From: Pomphorhynchus laevis
Taxonomy: Eukaryota; Acanthocephala; Palaeacanthocephala; Echinorhynchida; Pomphorhynchidae
Direction of reading: 5' to 3'
Assembly: GCA_012934845.2 (NCBI GenBank)
Contig: WNNJ02000823.1
Span: 209,919-273,918, forward strand
DNA: 64,000 nucleotides
Shown here: in pieces, positions 18,459-29,529 of the stretch
Layout: each line of letters opens with the position of its first letter
How positions within the stretch are numbered: position 1 is the stretch's first letter
Notes under the pieces: model-generated
Databases searched by the model: none
Told to the model about the DNA's origin: nothing
The model's input: the letters and a program-made list of their open reading frames with translations, nothing else
Program-made: the position numbers and the translations under genes

Positions 18459-19949
18459 TCAAGATATCGGAAGAAGATGGTCAAGATTTTACTACATGTC
18501 GAGTTGATCTACTTGTGATTTGTTTTAATATGTTTAAGTTATTCGTTTGTTTCTCAAAATCAAAATACCATATTGTCTTTACAATTTTACCTTATGTGAA
18601 ATAGGAGAATTCGGCAATTACTACACGAGAAAATAATCATAACGGTGAATGAATGTATTTCAGTTTATATATTTTGCATGGTATATATATTATCCAGCAA
18701 GTCGTTGAAAAATTGCACGAAACATTCCGGCGAATTTAATAATAATACAAATTTATTTAATGTGGCAGATGCGTACAAGCTGTACGCTTACAAGTCCACA
18801 AAGAAAAATTAAAAAGTCAAGCAGATAAATTGTTCAGATGGGATCGGATTTGTCATTTGAAGCACGGCAAGGAAGTTAATTGGCGTATATGAATGGGCAG
18901 ATGATTCCACGATAGAGGAGCAGCCACAATGAAAGAGCGGAGTACAAATGAGGTAGAGTAGTTTGGGACATGTAAAAGAAGGGAATTACAGGAACGCAAG
19001 GAACAGTAAACAGGACGAGAATTATCAAGAAAAGGAAGATTGAGAAATGAAGGGGTATGAAGAGTTACAAAGCGGAAAGCAACGATAAGAAGACGAATTT
19101 GAACACGACAATAAATTGTGGGCAAATCGAGAGAAGCAAGATGGTAGGATGTATGATCAAAACGACGAAGACGGAAGATAATTCGGACAGCTGCGTTGAC
19201 GATGCGTTGTAGGGGAAGAAGAGTGGATTTAGGTGAGTTGGAATATAGACTAAAACAATTATTGAGTCTAGAAAAAAGGAGAGAAGATATTAGAGTCATA
19301 CAAGAAGGGAAATCGATCAATCTACGAACTTGACGGAGGTTGCGGAGTATCAAGGTAGATGAGCGTACTTTATCTCTAACGAAAGGTTTAAGTGAAATTC
19401 GGTTGTCAAAATGGAAGCCTAGGAAAACGAGATTATCAACGATAGGAATAATTGTATAATTTAATGATACGTAGGGAGGTTCGAAGCCGAGGCGTTGAGG
19501 TGGGATCCACATATTTTTGGATTTATCAGGATTCAGAGAAAGACGAAGGGAAGAAAGATGATTGGAAATTGAGACAAGACTGTCGGAAGCAGAAACACTA
19601 AAATCGTGAATACGATAAACAGGTGCATGAGCATAGATGAGAATGTCATCAGCATATTGCATAACATGGAAGTTAAATTAATGAGAAATCGAAGACAAAT
19701 CACCAAGAAGAAGAGAGAAAAGCATAGGGCCTAATACGGAGCCTTGTGGAACACCGGACGGACTAGACGAAGGATGGGAGAGAGAAGAGTTAGAATAGAC
19801 GCGAAATGTACGGTTTGATAGATATGAAGAAAACCATGATACAGTGGGTAAAGAGAAGCCATAATCATGACGAAGGCGATGTAGAAGAATCGACTGATCG
19901 ACGATGTCAAAAGTAGACGATAGATCAAGAGAAACTATGACACTACTGT

Positions 19950-22003
19950 ACCGAGTAAATTCAAGCAGAGAAGAATAGGCTTTATTCTAATACATCTAGA
20001 ATAACAAGTCAAAAGGTAAGTATCATTACATTCTCCTCACGACATAATCATTTAAGTACGCAGGACTTCTTCGATTTCTTTGAGGTCGTAGTTCCCCATT
20101 TTCAGAACGATTGAAATATCTCGTAGGGTAGTTGCTCTGGCACGTATTATCAGTATTTAAGAGAAATGATTCATCCTGTCTGGATAGTTCGTTTTCCTCG
20201 TTGTGATTGACCGTCTCATCGATATACTTCGTTGCATCCAAGTTTTCAGGGTTGACAGTGATTTCATCAGAACGCTTATCTGAACGTGAATGAGAATTGC
20301 TATTTACTGTTGAATGTTCATTTATTGATGCCTGATCACACATTTTATCGCCATTGTATAAATTCAAAGTTTCAAGGTCAAAGGGAATGTCTCCATCGGA
20401 CGAGTTGATATTGAGGTTTTCGTCGACTCTGGGATACGGGGATAAATGTCGAGTTGATATATATATCTCCCTCCCGTTTTGTAACTTCACGAGAGCAAAA
20501 TTGGGATTGGCGTACACAATTTCAGCTTTTTTCACAGGACTCTCGTATTTGTTCGTTTTATTAAAGCGTCTTATTAAGACTGGGCCAGGGTTTGATAACC
20601 AAGACGGAAGATCATGACCATTTATAGAGCGTCGGCTGAATGTAAAGAGTCGTTCATGTGGTGTGTGGCTCGTGGCAGTACACAGAAGTGATCGAATAGC
20701 GTTGAGACATTGTGGTAATACACTTTGCCACTCATCTGTTTTCTTTCCGAGGTCATGTAAACGCAATGATATTACCTTCCATAGTACACCATTAAGGCGC
20801 TCGACTTGACCATTGCCAGCAGGGTTGTATGAACTTGAATGAGTAATCGCCACCCCGTGATGAGAGAGGAATGACTGGATTTCCTTAGAGGTAAAAGCCG
20901 TACCTTGATCAGAATGGATTGAAGCAGGTGAACCGAAAATTGAAAAGATCTGGGTTAAACAGTCTATGACAGTGTGTAGTCATATCAGAACATGGAAAGG
21001 CAAAGGGGAATCTGCTATACTCGTCAATGACGGTTAACAAATAACTTTTATTGTTCTTTGTAGGAATTGAGCCCTTAAAATCCATAGACAAGCGTTCAAA
21101 TGGCATACTTGATTTTATGAGTTTAGCCTCAGGTGGACGAAAAAATCTTGGTTTCAATATAGCGCAGCTTTTGCACTCGCTTGAAATATTCCTAACATCC
21201 GAGAGGGAAAATGGGAGGTTCCGTTTTTGCACGAAATGCCAAAGGCGAGTAATTCCCGGGTGGCATAATTGACTATGGACTTTACGAAGATGCTGAAGAT
21301 CATGATTAGTGAATGAGACAGAGTTGCAGAACGCGTCGCGAGAAAGAGCGTCAGCGGCATGATTGAGCTTCCCAGCTCGGTACTGGATATCAAATTTAAA
21401 TTGGGACAACTCCAAACGCCATCTTAATATCTTGTCGTTCTTTATTTTGTTGTTGTGAGCACTGAACATGTATGAAACAGAACGCTGATCCGTAATAATC
21501 TTGAATGGTTGGATGTACAAATAGTGTCTCCAGTATCTTAACGCTTCAACAATAGCCAGCGCTTTCTTTTCAATGGCGGTGAATCGTTTCGCGTTTTTGT
21601 CGAGGGATCTTGAAAAGAAGGCGACAGGCTTACTATTTTGAGACAAACAAGCTCCAATCGATCGCTCACTTGCGTCTGTCTCTATCGTGAATGGCAATTC
21701 AAAGTCGATGGTTGACAAAGTGGCTTCAGCTATACGTTCCTTCAAAGTATGGAAAGCTTTCAGTGCAGAATGAGATAATGGGAAAGACTGAGAATCAATT
21801 AGAGGACGAATCAACTTCGAGAAATCTTTAATCCAGGAACTGTAGTAGGCGAACAAACCAGCAATACGCTTTAAGGATGCTGCGTTAATACGTGCCAGTT
21901 GCTCTGGCACGTATTATCAGTATTTAAGAGAAATGATTCATCCTGTCTGGATAGTTCGTTTTCCTCGTTGTGATTGACCGTCTCATCGATATACTTCGTT
22001 TAT
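19950..22003 (-). mobile_element. Ty3/Gypsy LTR-retrotransposon fossil, copy 1
   Basis: A partial Ty3/Gypsy element lying inside LINE family B. Recognisable parts on the minus strand are RNase H (with the TDASERSIGA and DALSRD motifs) and integrase (zinc-binding region, SYNPAGNGQVERLNG core region, and a C-terminal chromatin-proximal domain). Gag, protease and most of RT are not present. It is broken, with at least two major breaks. A 103-bp direct repeat stands near its two ends (20131-20233 and 21898-22000), and a short terminal segment with TG...CA ends and an AATAAA lies at about 19948-20026. The same junction with the LINE is seen in copy 2, so insertion is older than the segmental duplication. 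Confidence 0.88.
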
Positions 22004-23754
22004 ACTTACATAATTTATGATCGCGCGATATGAGTAAGTCGTTATAAACTTTAAGACATGCAATTTCGGTAGAGTAATTAGAACGAAAAGCGGCTTGGAA
22101 GGGAGGAAATAAGTTAGAGGAAAAGAGATATATATTAACTTGCTTAAGAACGAGACGCTCAAGGAGTTTAGAAAGAGTTGGGAGAAGTGAAATAGGACGG
22201 TACGAAGATGGTAGTGAAGAGTCGAGAGATTGCTTTTTTGATGAGAGGACGAACAGTGGCGCATTTCCAGATGGAAGGAAATGTACGGCTACGGATGGAC
22301 GAGTTGAACAATATGGTTAGGAAGGGTAATATAGAGGAGCAGATATTTTTAAGCAAGCGAGTGGGAATTGGGTCAGAAGGAGAGGTTTTATTAGGTAATG
22401 ACATCAGAACCGAAGAAACTTCATCAGACGAAACGGGAAGAAGGTGGAATATTTCTGGGAAGGAAGTATTTAAAGAGAAGAGTGGGTACAAGGGGGCTAT
22501 GGGTAGTAGGGAAAGTAAATTAGATAGCTTAGTTTGTAGATAAGAAGAAAATTCATCAGGATTTATATTACAAGGGGTAGATGATCGTGAAAGAATTGAG
22601 TTTAAGATTTTCCAATGAGATTTAGAGTTGGAAGATGACTCGAGTTGATTTCGCCAAAAGAGAGTACGTTTAGTACGTATAAGAATGAGATATGAACGGC
22701 GTTGAGAAAAGTAGGAATCACGAAGATTTGGAGGGAGTGGGTTGGGAGAACGTTTAAGAAAGCGTTTATACATACGAAAAGAGTGACGGATTCGACGCTT
22801 TGAAAGACTACATTTAGAATCGAACCAGGGAGCATGGCGCAAGCGCTGGGAACGTCGAAGTCGACTAGGTAGAAGGTTATTGAGGATCGACGTAAGTTCA
22901 GAATCAAACAGAATGCAGAGATCATCGGGAGAGAGATAGTTAAGAGGAAGTGAAAAGAGTGAAGAATTGAGTAAGGCTGTGCAGAGGATAGGGATATCGA
23001 GAAGCTTCCAGGGTCGACTTGGTGTAGATAATGGTAAAGGCGGAGAAGGAGGATGGTGACGAGTAAGAGTAAGAGTGACAAGGAAATGATCGGACAAGCC
23101 TGGATCAGTAATTGACAAGGAGGTATAGTCATTGAAGCAGTTAGGAACAGCAATGATGTCGAGATCACCGCCTAGAATATGTGGTGGGCTTGTTGAAAGT
23201 AATTTATAGTTTTATATCAGAAAAAATATTAGTTAAAGTGATAGAGTTAGAGTCAGACGGGCGATCAAGATGAATGTTAAAGTCACCTAGAACAAAAGAA
23301 GGAGTATAAGACAATGAACAGTGAGACATTAGATCTGCAAGGTCGTTAAAGAAGATACGTGATGGGGCAACTGAACCTGGACGGTATACAATCACAAGTT
23401 CCAGAGGGAAAGGAGTTGATAATCTGCATATGAGTAATTCGAACGAGGTGTAAGGGATGTTAACGTTAAATTTACGTAAAGACAATGGGTGACGAGCAAT
23501 GGCAACAATACCGCCATGGTTAGAAGCAGTAGATGTATGAGATGTAATTTGACGAGCTGATTCAACTAGAGAACAACCAGAGCGATAGAGACGACGAATA
23601 GCAAGGTCGTCGGAGTCAGAGTGCCAGGATTCGGTAATGCAGAGAATATCGATAGATAATTGATCGAAGATATCGAGAAGCATATCAGCTTTATGAAGAA
23701 TGTAGCGAGTGTTGAATAGACTAAGACGAAAAGTATGTTTAGGAGCGAGATTGA

Positions 23755-25131
23755 CTAGCGAAGAAGACAAGGGGGAGAGATGGGACGCCATCGAATTTTT
23801 GGCCTTGTGTGTACAACGTGAAAATTTCCGTTGATTTGACGTATAGATAAGGATGACTCGCCATTTGTTTCACGTCGATGTTTCTTAATGCGAGCTAAAT
23901 TGAGCTGGGCAATATCAGAAGGGGAGCGGTCAGGAAAGATACGGCAAGTAGATGAAGGGATAAGAAGTTTAAAACGTTGGAAAAGTACCAAGGATGCATG
24001 TGAACTTTTTCGAAAAACGATTTTTAGGAGTGGAGGACTGAGATGATTGGATTTAGTGGATTTGTTTAAACGGATCAAAGATACAGGAGCGATATTATTG
24101 AAGAGGGATGGATTATTATCAGGAAGAATGGTTGCTAGGATAGACCTGAAAGCAGATACATCATCATCGAGGCGACATTGAGGAGAAACAGATTCGGAAA
24201 CCTTTAAATTAGATATGATAATGCATCGATCGCGCGAAGGAAAACGATTACGTAGTGGTGGACGGACAGACCTGGTAGTAGAGGCAGAAGAGCAGATAAA
24301 CGTGGGAATGACAGGGGTGCTAAGTGAAGATTTAAGATAGTTTGGAGCATGTGTGACAGGATTGGAGTGTTGAATCGGTTGATCGGAGATGTTACTGGAG
24401 ATGATTTTGACGGAAGTATGTAAATTATTGAAAGGTGATACGGTGTGAGCATGTGTGACAGAAGTGGATTGTTGAATAGGTTGAACGGAGATGTTACTGG
24501 AGATAATTTTGACAGAAGGATGTAAATTATTGACAAGTGATACGGTAGAGGTAGAGTAAGGAGTACGTGAAGAGAAGAAAGAAGTATGAGATGTATTTAG
24601 ATGTGGGGATGAATAGGAAAAATGAGGTACGAGATGAAGGCCTTTACTGTTTGCATTGTTAGGAAGATGAAGATTAAGGGAAGTTTTATCCGTAGTTAAA
24701 GGATGAGTGTGTGTGAGAGAGAAGTTTCAAGAACGGGTTTCATAGATGACGAAGGAGTTAGTAAGCAAACGGTTGACGACGATAGATTGGAAGATATGTT
24801 GTCGTTTGTTGATGTTCCATGTATAACAGCGCTCTGAGTCGACTGAGAGATATCATCAAGTTTATTTATTGAGCACAAATCTGTTTTGTTAGCGTTCAGA
24901 ATGTCTCTACCGTTTGAGTGGTCATTCTTCATTAGCTTACCTACGAGGGCAGCACAACAGAAGCCGCAGAGGAAATTCCGATTTGAAACGTTGTCCTCGT
25001 CAGTGTCAGGAATGGCAACGTGAGTCTAAACATTGCAGTTCTTGTTGTCGCATCCAATTTGCTTTTCGATGTAAGCTTCCTTGACGGACTTGAGTTGCTG
25101 GCCGACATTTTTAGTTAGCTTTCTCTTTGCC
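23755..25131 (-). CDS. LINE family B ORF1 (Cys-rich finger, 34-aa repeats, RRM-like end)
   Basis: Starts MAKRKLTKNVGQQLKSVKEA. A cysteine-rich region (CDNKNC near 25045, then CGFCCAALVGKL near 24955) resembles the PHD-like finger of CR1-clade ORF1 proteins; an in-frame stop follows CDNKNCNV. A serine/threonine-rich linker holds two tandem 34-residue repeats (NNLHxSVKIISSNIS, about 24550-24351, 102-bp period). The C-terminal part (PPLLKIVFRKSSHASLVLF, DRSPSDIAQLNLARIKKHRR) looks like the RRM-like domain of such ORF1 proteins. ORF1 proteins bind element RNA. Assignment rests on motif order, not a database search. Confidence 0.65.
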
Positions 25132-25194
25132 ATAATAAAATGTTAATAAGTTAGTTATAATCAAGAATGTTTAAAATCCGTAAGTCTACAAGTC

Positions 25195-25312
25195 GTTAGT
25201 TGTAAGTAGTTCGCGTTAGTTGTAAGTAGTCGTTAGTTGTAAGTAGCGAGCGGATGTCGTCGATGGTTGTCGATGGTTGTCGATGGTTGTCGATGGTTGT
25301 CGATGGTTGTCG
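25195..25312. repeat. Minisatellites in LINE family B 5' UTR
   Basis: GATGGTTGTC repeats five times in a row (about 25262-25311, 10-bp period). Just before it GTTAGTTGTAAGTAG repeats three times (25196-25243). Tandem repeats in 5' UTRs are common in LINEs and support 25440 as near the true 5' end. Confidence 0.8.
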
Positions 25313-25469
25313 TTAGTTGTCGACGAAGATTGTAGTTTGATTGTTTTACAATCTTGGTGGACACGATTTTCCGCGAGCGAAGCGAGCGGAACTGAATTTA
25401 TAGTCTCCATAAGGGTCTAACAACAATTTTCGAAAAATATTTCCAGAACAGGTCCTTAATCTGTGAAAC

Positions 25470-25689
25470 GGATGTTATACTGCTAGCTTCTTTAATTCTA
25501 ATAGACCATCCAAACATTACACCATGTTGAAACGTTAGTGCTCAGTGCCTGCGCCCTGATCCACTGAGTACTATCGTCGGCACATGATAATTTTAGTAGT
25601 TAGGTCGTGTTGCAACTAGTTCGTGACGATATTCGTACAATAGTTTGCAGACACTTGTTTAGGATTAAGAAGAGAGCAGTATAACATCC
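25470..25689. mobile_element. 220-bp element with 14-bp perfect terminal inverted repeats
   Basis: GGATGTTATACTGC at 25470-25483 is matched by its reverse complement at 25676-25689. The inverted similarity extends about 15 bp further inward (CTTCTT...AAT.CTAA) with a few mismatches. Internally there is a small CTCAGTG/CACTGAG hairpin. No clear target-site duplication is visible. The TGTTATACTGC start and GCAGTATAACA end also fit a solo LTR, so MITE or solo LTR are both possible. Confidence 0.5.
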
Positions 25690-25702
25690 TTACGGTTCAG
25701 AT

Positions 25703-25860
25703 ACTTTGTATTAGAATAAGGTACACTAATCAAATCAACTAAATAATCAAATTTCATCAGAGGAAATAAGCCATTAGCATGCATTTGGCACCACTGCTGT
25801 ATTGCGTAGAGGAGTTAGGGGCCAAAACCTGATAACATAGGAGTTCATCCTAATGAAATA
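25703..25860. repeat. Dispersed repeat, inverted partner of 598-741
   Basis: Reverse complement of the block at 598-741, including TTAGGGGCC and the TTTGTATTAGAATAAG end. The sequence then passes into AT-rich DNA (25860-26240) with phrases shared with 1-560, as expected if both are ends of the same element family. Nothing else is recognised up to 26240. Confidence 0.55.
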
Positions 25861-26246
25861 TATTCCTTATTCAAATACATCGTATATTATTTATTAATCA
25901 ATTCATAAAAATTAATTTTTATTTTAATTTTGAACTTTATATACATAAATTATATTAGATCGAAAATTGATAACAAAACAGTTCCTTCTGACGGCCTCTA
26001 TTCCTTATTCAAATACATTGTATAATATTCATTAGTCAATTCATAACAATTGATTTTTACTTTAAATTTTAATTATAAATTTATCATTATATAAATATTT
26101 ATTGTATAAAATCTTATAATTATGTTTTATTTATAATTATTTATTTTTACTTTTATTTATTTGTAGTATAAAAAAGTAGACTCAGCCATCTGATCTGATA
26201 ATGTTATTTTTTAGTTAATTCATAAAAATATCAGAATTTTCAATGA

Positions 26247-27040
26247 TTGAATTGTCCATTAACTGGGGGTAAGACGGAACTTGTAGGAAACACAGACGAT
26301 ATTCAATCCATCAACAATACTTGTCAGCAACCCTGTACAGTTGTGAGTGGTCGCAATTTTTCGCTACTCGGTTGTCCGATTGGCTCGCCTGATTTTGTCA
26401 AGTCGTTCATGCTCAAAAAGGTAGTGCCCAAACTCCTCTACGATATAGATCTCGTGACATCAATTCCTGATGCTCATGTAGCTTATTTGCTTTTGCGACA
26501 CCGCGCGTCAGCCCCTAAAGTGGCATTTTACATGAGAAACGTTGACTTCCGTTTTATGGACGAGTTCTGCCATCGGTTCGACGAGGCAGTTATGCGCGCA
26601 CTTGGAATAATCACATCAGTTCAACTTTCAATCAAGGCAAAGTGTCAAGCTGAACTTCCTCTAAAAAGTGGGCAGCCCATTTTTAGTGGGCAGCGGGTTT
26701 GCGGTTACAAACCCGCTGCAGAAGGCCTACAACCGCCATGCAGCTCGTACCCAACTTTTCTCCGCTAATGAATACGCCTTCAATGTCAAAGACAGGAAAT
26801 ACCGGGCTCAAATGATCGAAGCAGGGTACAACTTCACTTCCGCTGTGCTAGAGTGTTACGGAGGCTGGAATCCAGAGGGTGAGCAAGTTGTTAGGCGCGT
26901 AGCTCGAAATTTAGCTCTTCGTTCATGAATGTCGTACGATATTGCAGCAGCCCGCCTGTTTCAGCGTATTTCAATCGCGTTGATGCGAGGAATGCAAAAG
27001 CCCTTCTATCGAGCATTGAAAACGATTATCATCCATATTT
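26247..27040 (+). mobile_element. RLE-bearing LINE, RT-thumb and nuclease remnant
   Basis: Plus-strand pieces: GGKTELVG, then FSLLGCPIGSPDFVKSFM, SAPKVAFYMRNVDFRFMDEF (thumb/linker of early-branching LINEs). From 26763 a second part reads KYRAQMIEAGYNFTSAVLEC-YGGW with GEQVVRRVARNL, then ARLFQRISIALMRGMQ, the far C-terminal end after the RLE domain. The middle is missing. At about 26690-26719 a 12-bp perfect hairpin (GCAGCGGGTTTG) marks the junction. The element meets another copy in the opposite direction at about 27040-27080. Confidence 0.7.
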
Positions 27041-27079
27041 CGACCAAATAAAACCGAGCATTTGCCATCCTGAACCTCG

Positions 27080-28948
27080 CGAAGTTTGCATTCACAGTTC
27101 AACACCTAATTACGATTTTATTGACTCCACGATAATACATATACGTCCGAATGTTGATGGCCAAAAAGAATTACCCCATTTAGACGAAGAAGCAGTTGCT
27201 GAAGCCCGCGTATTAAATATTTTTGAAAGCGGGCCTACGGAGCCTTCATCCGCCAGCGTTTCCCGCATATCACTGAACCCGACAAAGGGTTCCGACGAAC
27301 TAATTGTAAGGGGAAGGTCCCCATAAAAATGGATGTTTGTTTGGCGTTTGCGTAGGTCTGGAGTAATTCCTCGCACTTCCAGGGCTACATTCATACGGGC
27401 TGATGTGCGGCTGTGAATACCACGTCACGGATGGCATTATGCCGCAGGCCTCGATAACCCCCGTATTGGCAATTGAGTTAGTGTAGGCCTCCCTTATCCG
27501 CCATACCCATGCAGCGTCCGCATCGATAATCCTGTTCGTACAAGGGAATACCAAGCCCTATTCGCGCTAGGGTGCAGAACTGTGGTGGTGATAGTTCCGT
27601 TCCAGCACTAAATTTGGCACGCCGCTAAACCAAGCCCCAGCCTTTGGACATGACATTGCGTGTAGTCGGGCCCGGTCTATTTCACAAGACGACCGTAACA
27701 GCTGGGTTGAGTTGCTATGCATTTGTACGTGAAATCAAACCAAGGCAAGAGCTCTGGAACGTTTTCTCTGATCTCCACTCTTAAGTGTACTCTGGACACT
27801 GAGTTGAATGCTTTTGACAGGCCGATATTTACCCAAGTCCAATTGGTTTCGTTGGCGTGTTGCTCGTGGAGTCGTCTTACGTTGTGTACGATCCTTTCTA
27901 CTGCGTTTGGGGTTGCTACCCCTGTTTGTGTTGGTTGTAGCAGGCTGGCGAAGCGTTTACCTAGTCAAGACAGATGCACTTCGAACAGAGACGGTGAAGA
28001 GATTCGCCGACGCCGATTGATCTTACACCCCTTCCTTTTTTAGCAGCGATATCAAGTTAGTACCAGCGATATAAGGCGCTACTTCAGGGGGTGCGAGTTC
28101 TTCAAGTATATGGTCGGTCTTGGCCCCAGGCAGCCTGGTTCTGACGCTTATGGGAAAGAGTTGACCGCGGCAAGGACTGTTTCACGACTTATAACTATTG
28201 ACCAAAGCGGATTGTTCGAGCGATGTTTTGTAATATTAGGGAATGAGAGTGGTTGATCTGTGCTGTACGTAGGAGGACGCAGTATTTGCAGGAGTGTCTG
28301 TGCTTGTGCAGATGGGGTTGATATTCCGAATGAAATCAGGCGCTGGGCTGCTTTCCCGTAATTTCCGTGCTTAACTAGGGTGATACAAACAAGTTCCGAC
28401 TTGCCGTTCGGTTTGCGATTTGCATTTTTGCGTGCCATTGCTCTCACCGATGGTAAATCCCGTAAGGCGATTGTCGCGTAGGCTCTTATTGATTCTCAGA
28501 TGAACTTTTCGACTTTATGTCAAACTTTGCAAGTTGTTTGTATCGAGCAGCTGAAGCACGATTCGGCTAAGAGCAGCAATTTTGCCCATGAACCGATATA
28601 TCCGATTTAAGGCGGGCGTTAAATGTTGTTACAGAAATGGGTGACTGCTGGAACCCGTGCTTTAAACTGGATATGCCATATGGCGATTCTTTGCGCTAGT
28701 GTAATTGAAAAACACGACAGATGTCTTGAATCTTCGACTCGAACGGGCAGAGTTGCTATCGGTGAATTCATCTTTTCGGTGCCTTTGTTGGATTTAGCCT
28801 CTGACACATGATAGAAACAACTCTGAAGGATTACTTTGCCGGAGCCTGCACATCTTGAACCTCCAAGCTTGTGGAAGCGGAAGCGTCCACTAGATGTCAA
28901 GGCAATGTTTCTCTGACAGAGGTGACAAGGACGCTTTCCTCTTTCCAT
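27080..28948 (-). mobile_element. RLE-bearing LINE, N-terminal finger to RT and C-terminal piece
   Basis: Minus strand from 28948: MERGKRPCHLCQRNIALTSS followed by FHKLGGSRCAGSGK, a C-x2-C...H...C-x-GSG finger found at the N-terminus of this LINE family. Then come ISTPSAQAQTLLQILRPP, a VSRETVLAAVNSFP box, RSIGVGESLHRLCSKCIC (28010-27955), and NVRRLHEQHANETNWTWVNI with LSKAFNSVSRVHL (27880-27790), the RT A-motif region in which the usual catalytic Asp is not evident. After a deletion the frame resumes with RARLHAMSCPKAGAWFSGVP (27675), RHNAIRDVVF (27450) and ALEVRGITPDLRKRQTNIHF (27390). Duplicated at 57381-58416. Confidence 0.75.
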
Positions 28949-29399
28949 TGGTGTAGTTAATTGCGATGTCTTTGAATGTATTCGTATATGATTTTGTATT
29001 GTAATTAGTTGTGCAATCAGTAAAGCATACGTAGTATCGACAATTTGTAATAATGTATTACTTGTTGATGTATGTTTTTTAACTTGTAATTTACAAGTTA
29101 TAAAAATAACTTGTGTGTTATTGAAATATATAATAACAATATACATGTGTGTATAATTTGTTAAAAATTTTTGTTCTCATTTATTTATTATTTAATTATT
29201 AAATTAATTTAATTATTTAAATTTTATTAATTCAAATATTATATATTTTAGTGTTTGGCTTATTTTTGTATTATTTTAATTTTTTTAAATTCTCGATTCA
29301 TATTGTTCTCTGCATTTGATAAAAGTGAAAGATTTTGAGTACCAAAGGGAAAATGCAAGCGACATATGCTAAATTGCAAGTATCAAACAGAAATTGTTA
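28949..29399. other. AT-rich 5' flank of the RLE LINE
   Basis: Between the finger ORF and the tRNA. The frame remains partly open upstream of 28948 but is AT-driven. A 10-bp perfect hairpin with a 1-nt loop (TAACTTGTAA, 29080-29100) is present. No other feature is seen. Confidence 0.4.
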
Positions 29400-29473
29400 T
29401 GCCCCAGGTGAGGCTCGAACTCACGACTTCCAGATTATGAGACTGACGCTCTAACCAACTGAGCTACTAAGGC
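29400..29473 (-). tRNA. Elongator tRNA-Met (CAT), copy 1
   Basis: Minus-strand 74-nt cloverleaf starting GCCTTAGTAGCTCAGTTGG with anticodon loop CTCATAA and T-arm GTGAGTTCGAGCCTCAC, ending CTGGGGC plus discriminator A. The acceptor stem has two G:U pairs. The GTCAGTCTCATAATCTG core is that of eukaryotic elongator tRNA-Met, distinct from the initiator gene at 13702. No run of four T occurs within about 45 nt downstream, so termination may be inefficient. An identical gene is at 58870-58943. Confidence 0.96.
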
Positions 29474-29529
29474 AACACTTAGCAAATCTATCTAGTAAAA
29501 ATATTACAAAAGTATGCAAATTTTTTTTG

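Larger units (their letters stand above)
17620..18750. other. Region downstream of H2A, mostly unassigned
   Basis: AT-rich and duplicated in copy 2 (53910-55040) with a few substitutions, clustered near 18022-18050 and at 18314. It contains three stem-loops (18121-18205) and a 49-codon open frame (18309-18458), listed separately. Nothing else is recognised. Confidence 0.5.
18751..25440 (-). mobile_element. CR1/L2-type LINE family B, nearly full length, with a nested Gypsy fossil
   Basis: Minus-strand LINE from a 5' UTR (about 25440-25132) through ORF1 (25131-23755) and ORF2 (about 23790-18853) to a 3' UTR ending at about 18750 (GCGTACAGCTTGTACGC, then AATAAATTT). ORF2 holds an AP endonuclease (CITESWHSDS, FVLGDFNIHLDRPS, GLSDHFLV), RT (LMSLPNKTSPSDPIPTRLL, SLDLSS-FDIVDQ, GVPQGSVLGPMLFSLLLGDL, MQYADDILIYAH) and the C-terminal PLSWNHLPIHIRQL region. 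ORF2 is interrupted at about 19950-22003 by a Ty3/Gypsy fossil whose flanks join cleanly in RT. The reading frame also has a few other breaks, so it is inactive. Confidence 0.9.

Noticed and set aside
26925-27326. Plus-strand open frame at 26925-27326 as a separate gene
   Set aside because: The first part is out of frame with the LINE C-terminus (which reads ARLFQRISIALMRGMQ in another frame), and the second part is antisense to the minus-strand RLE LINE.
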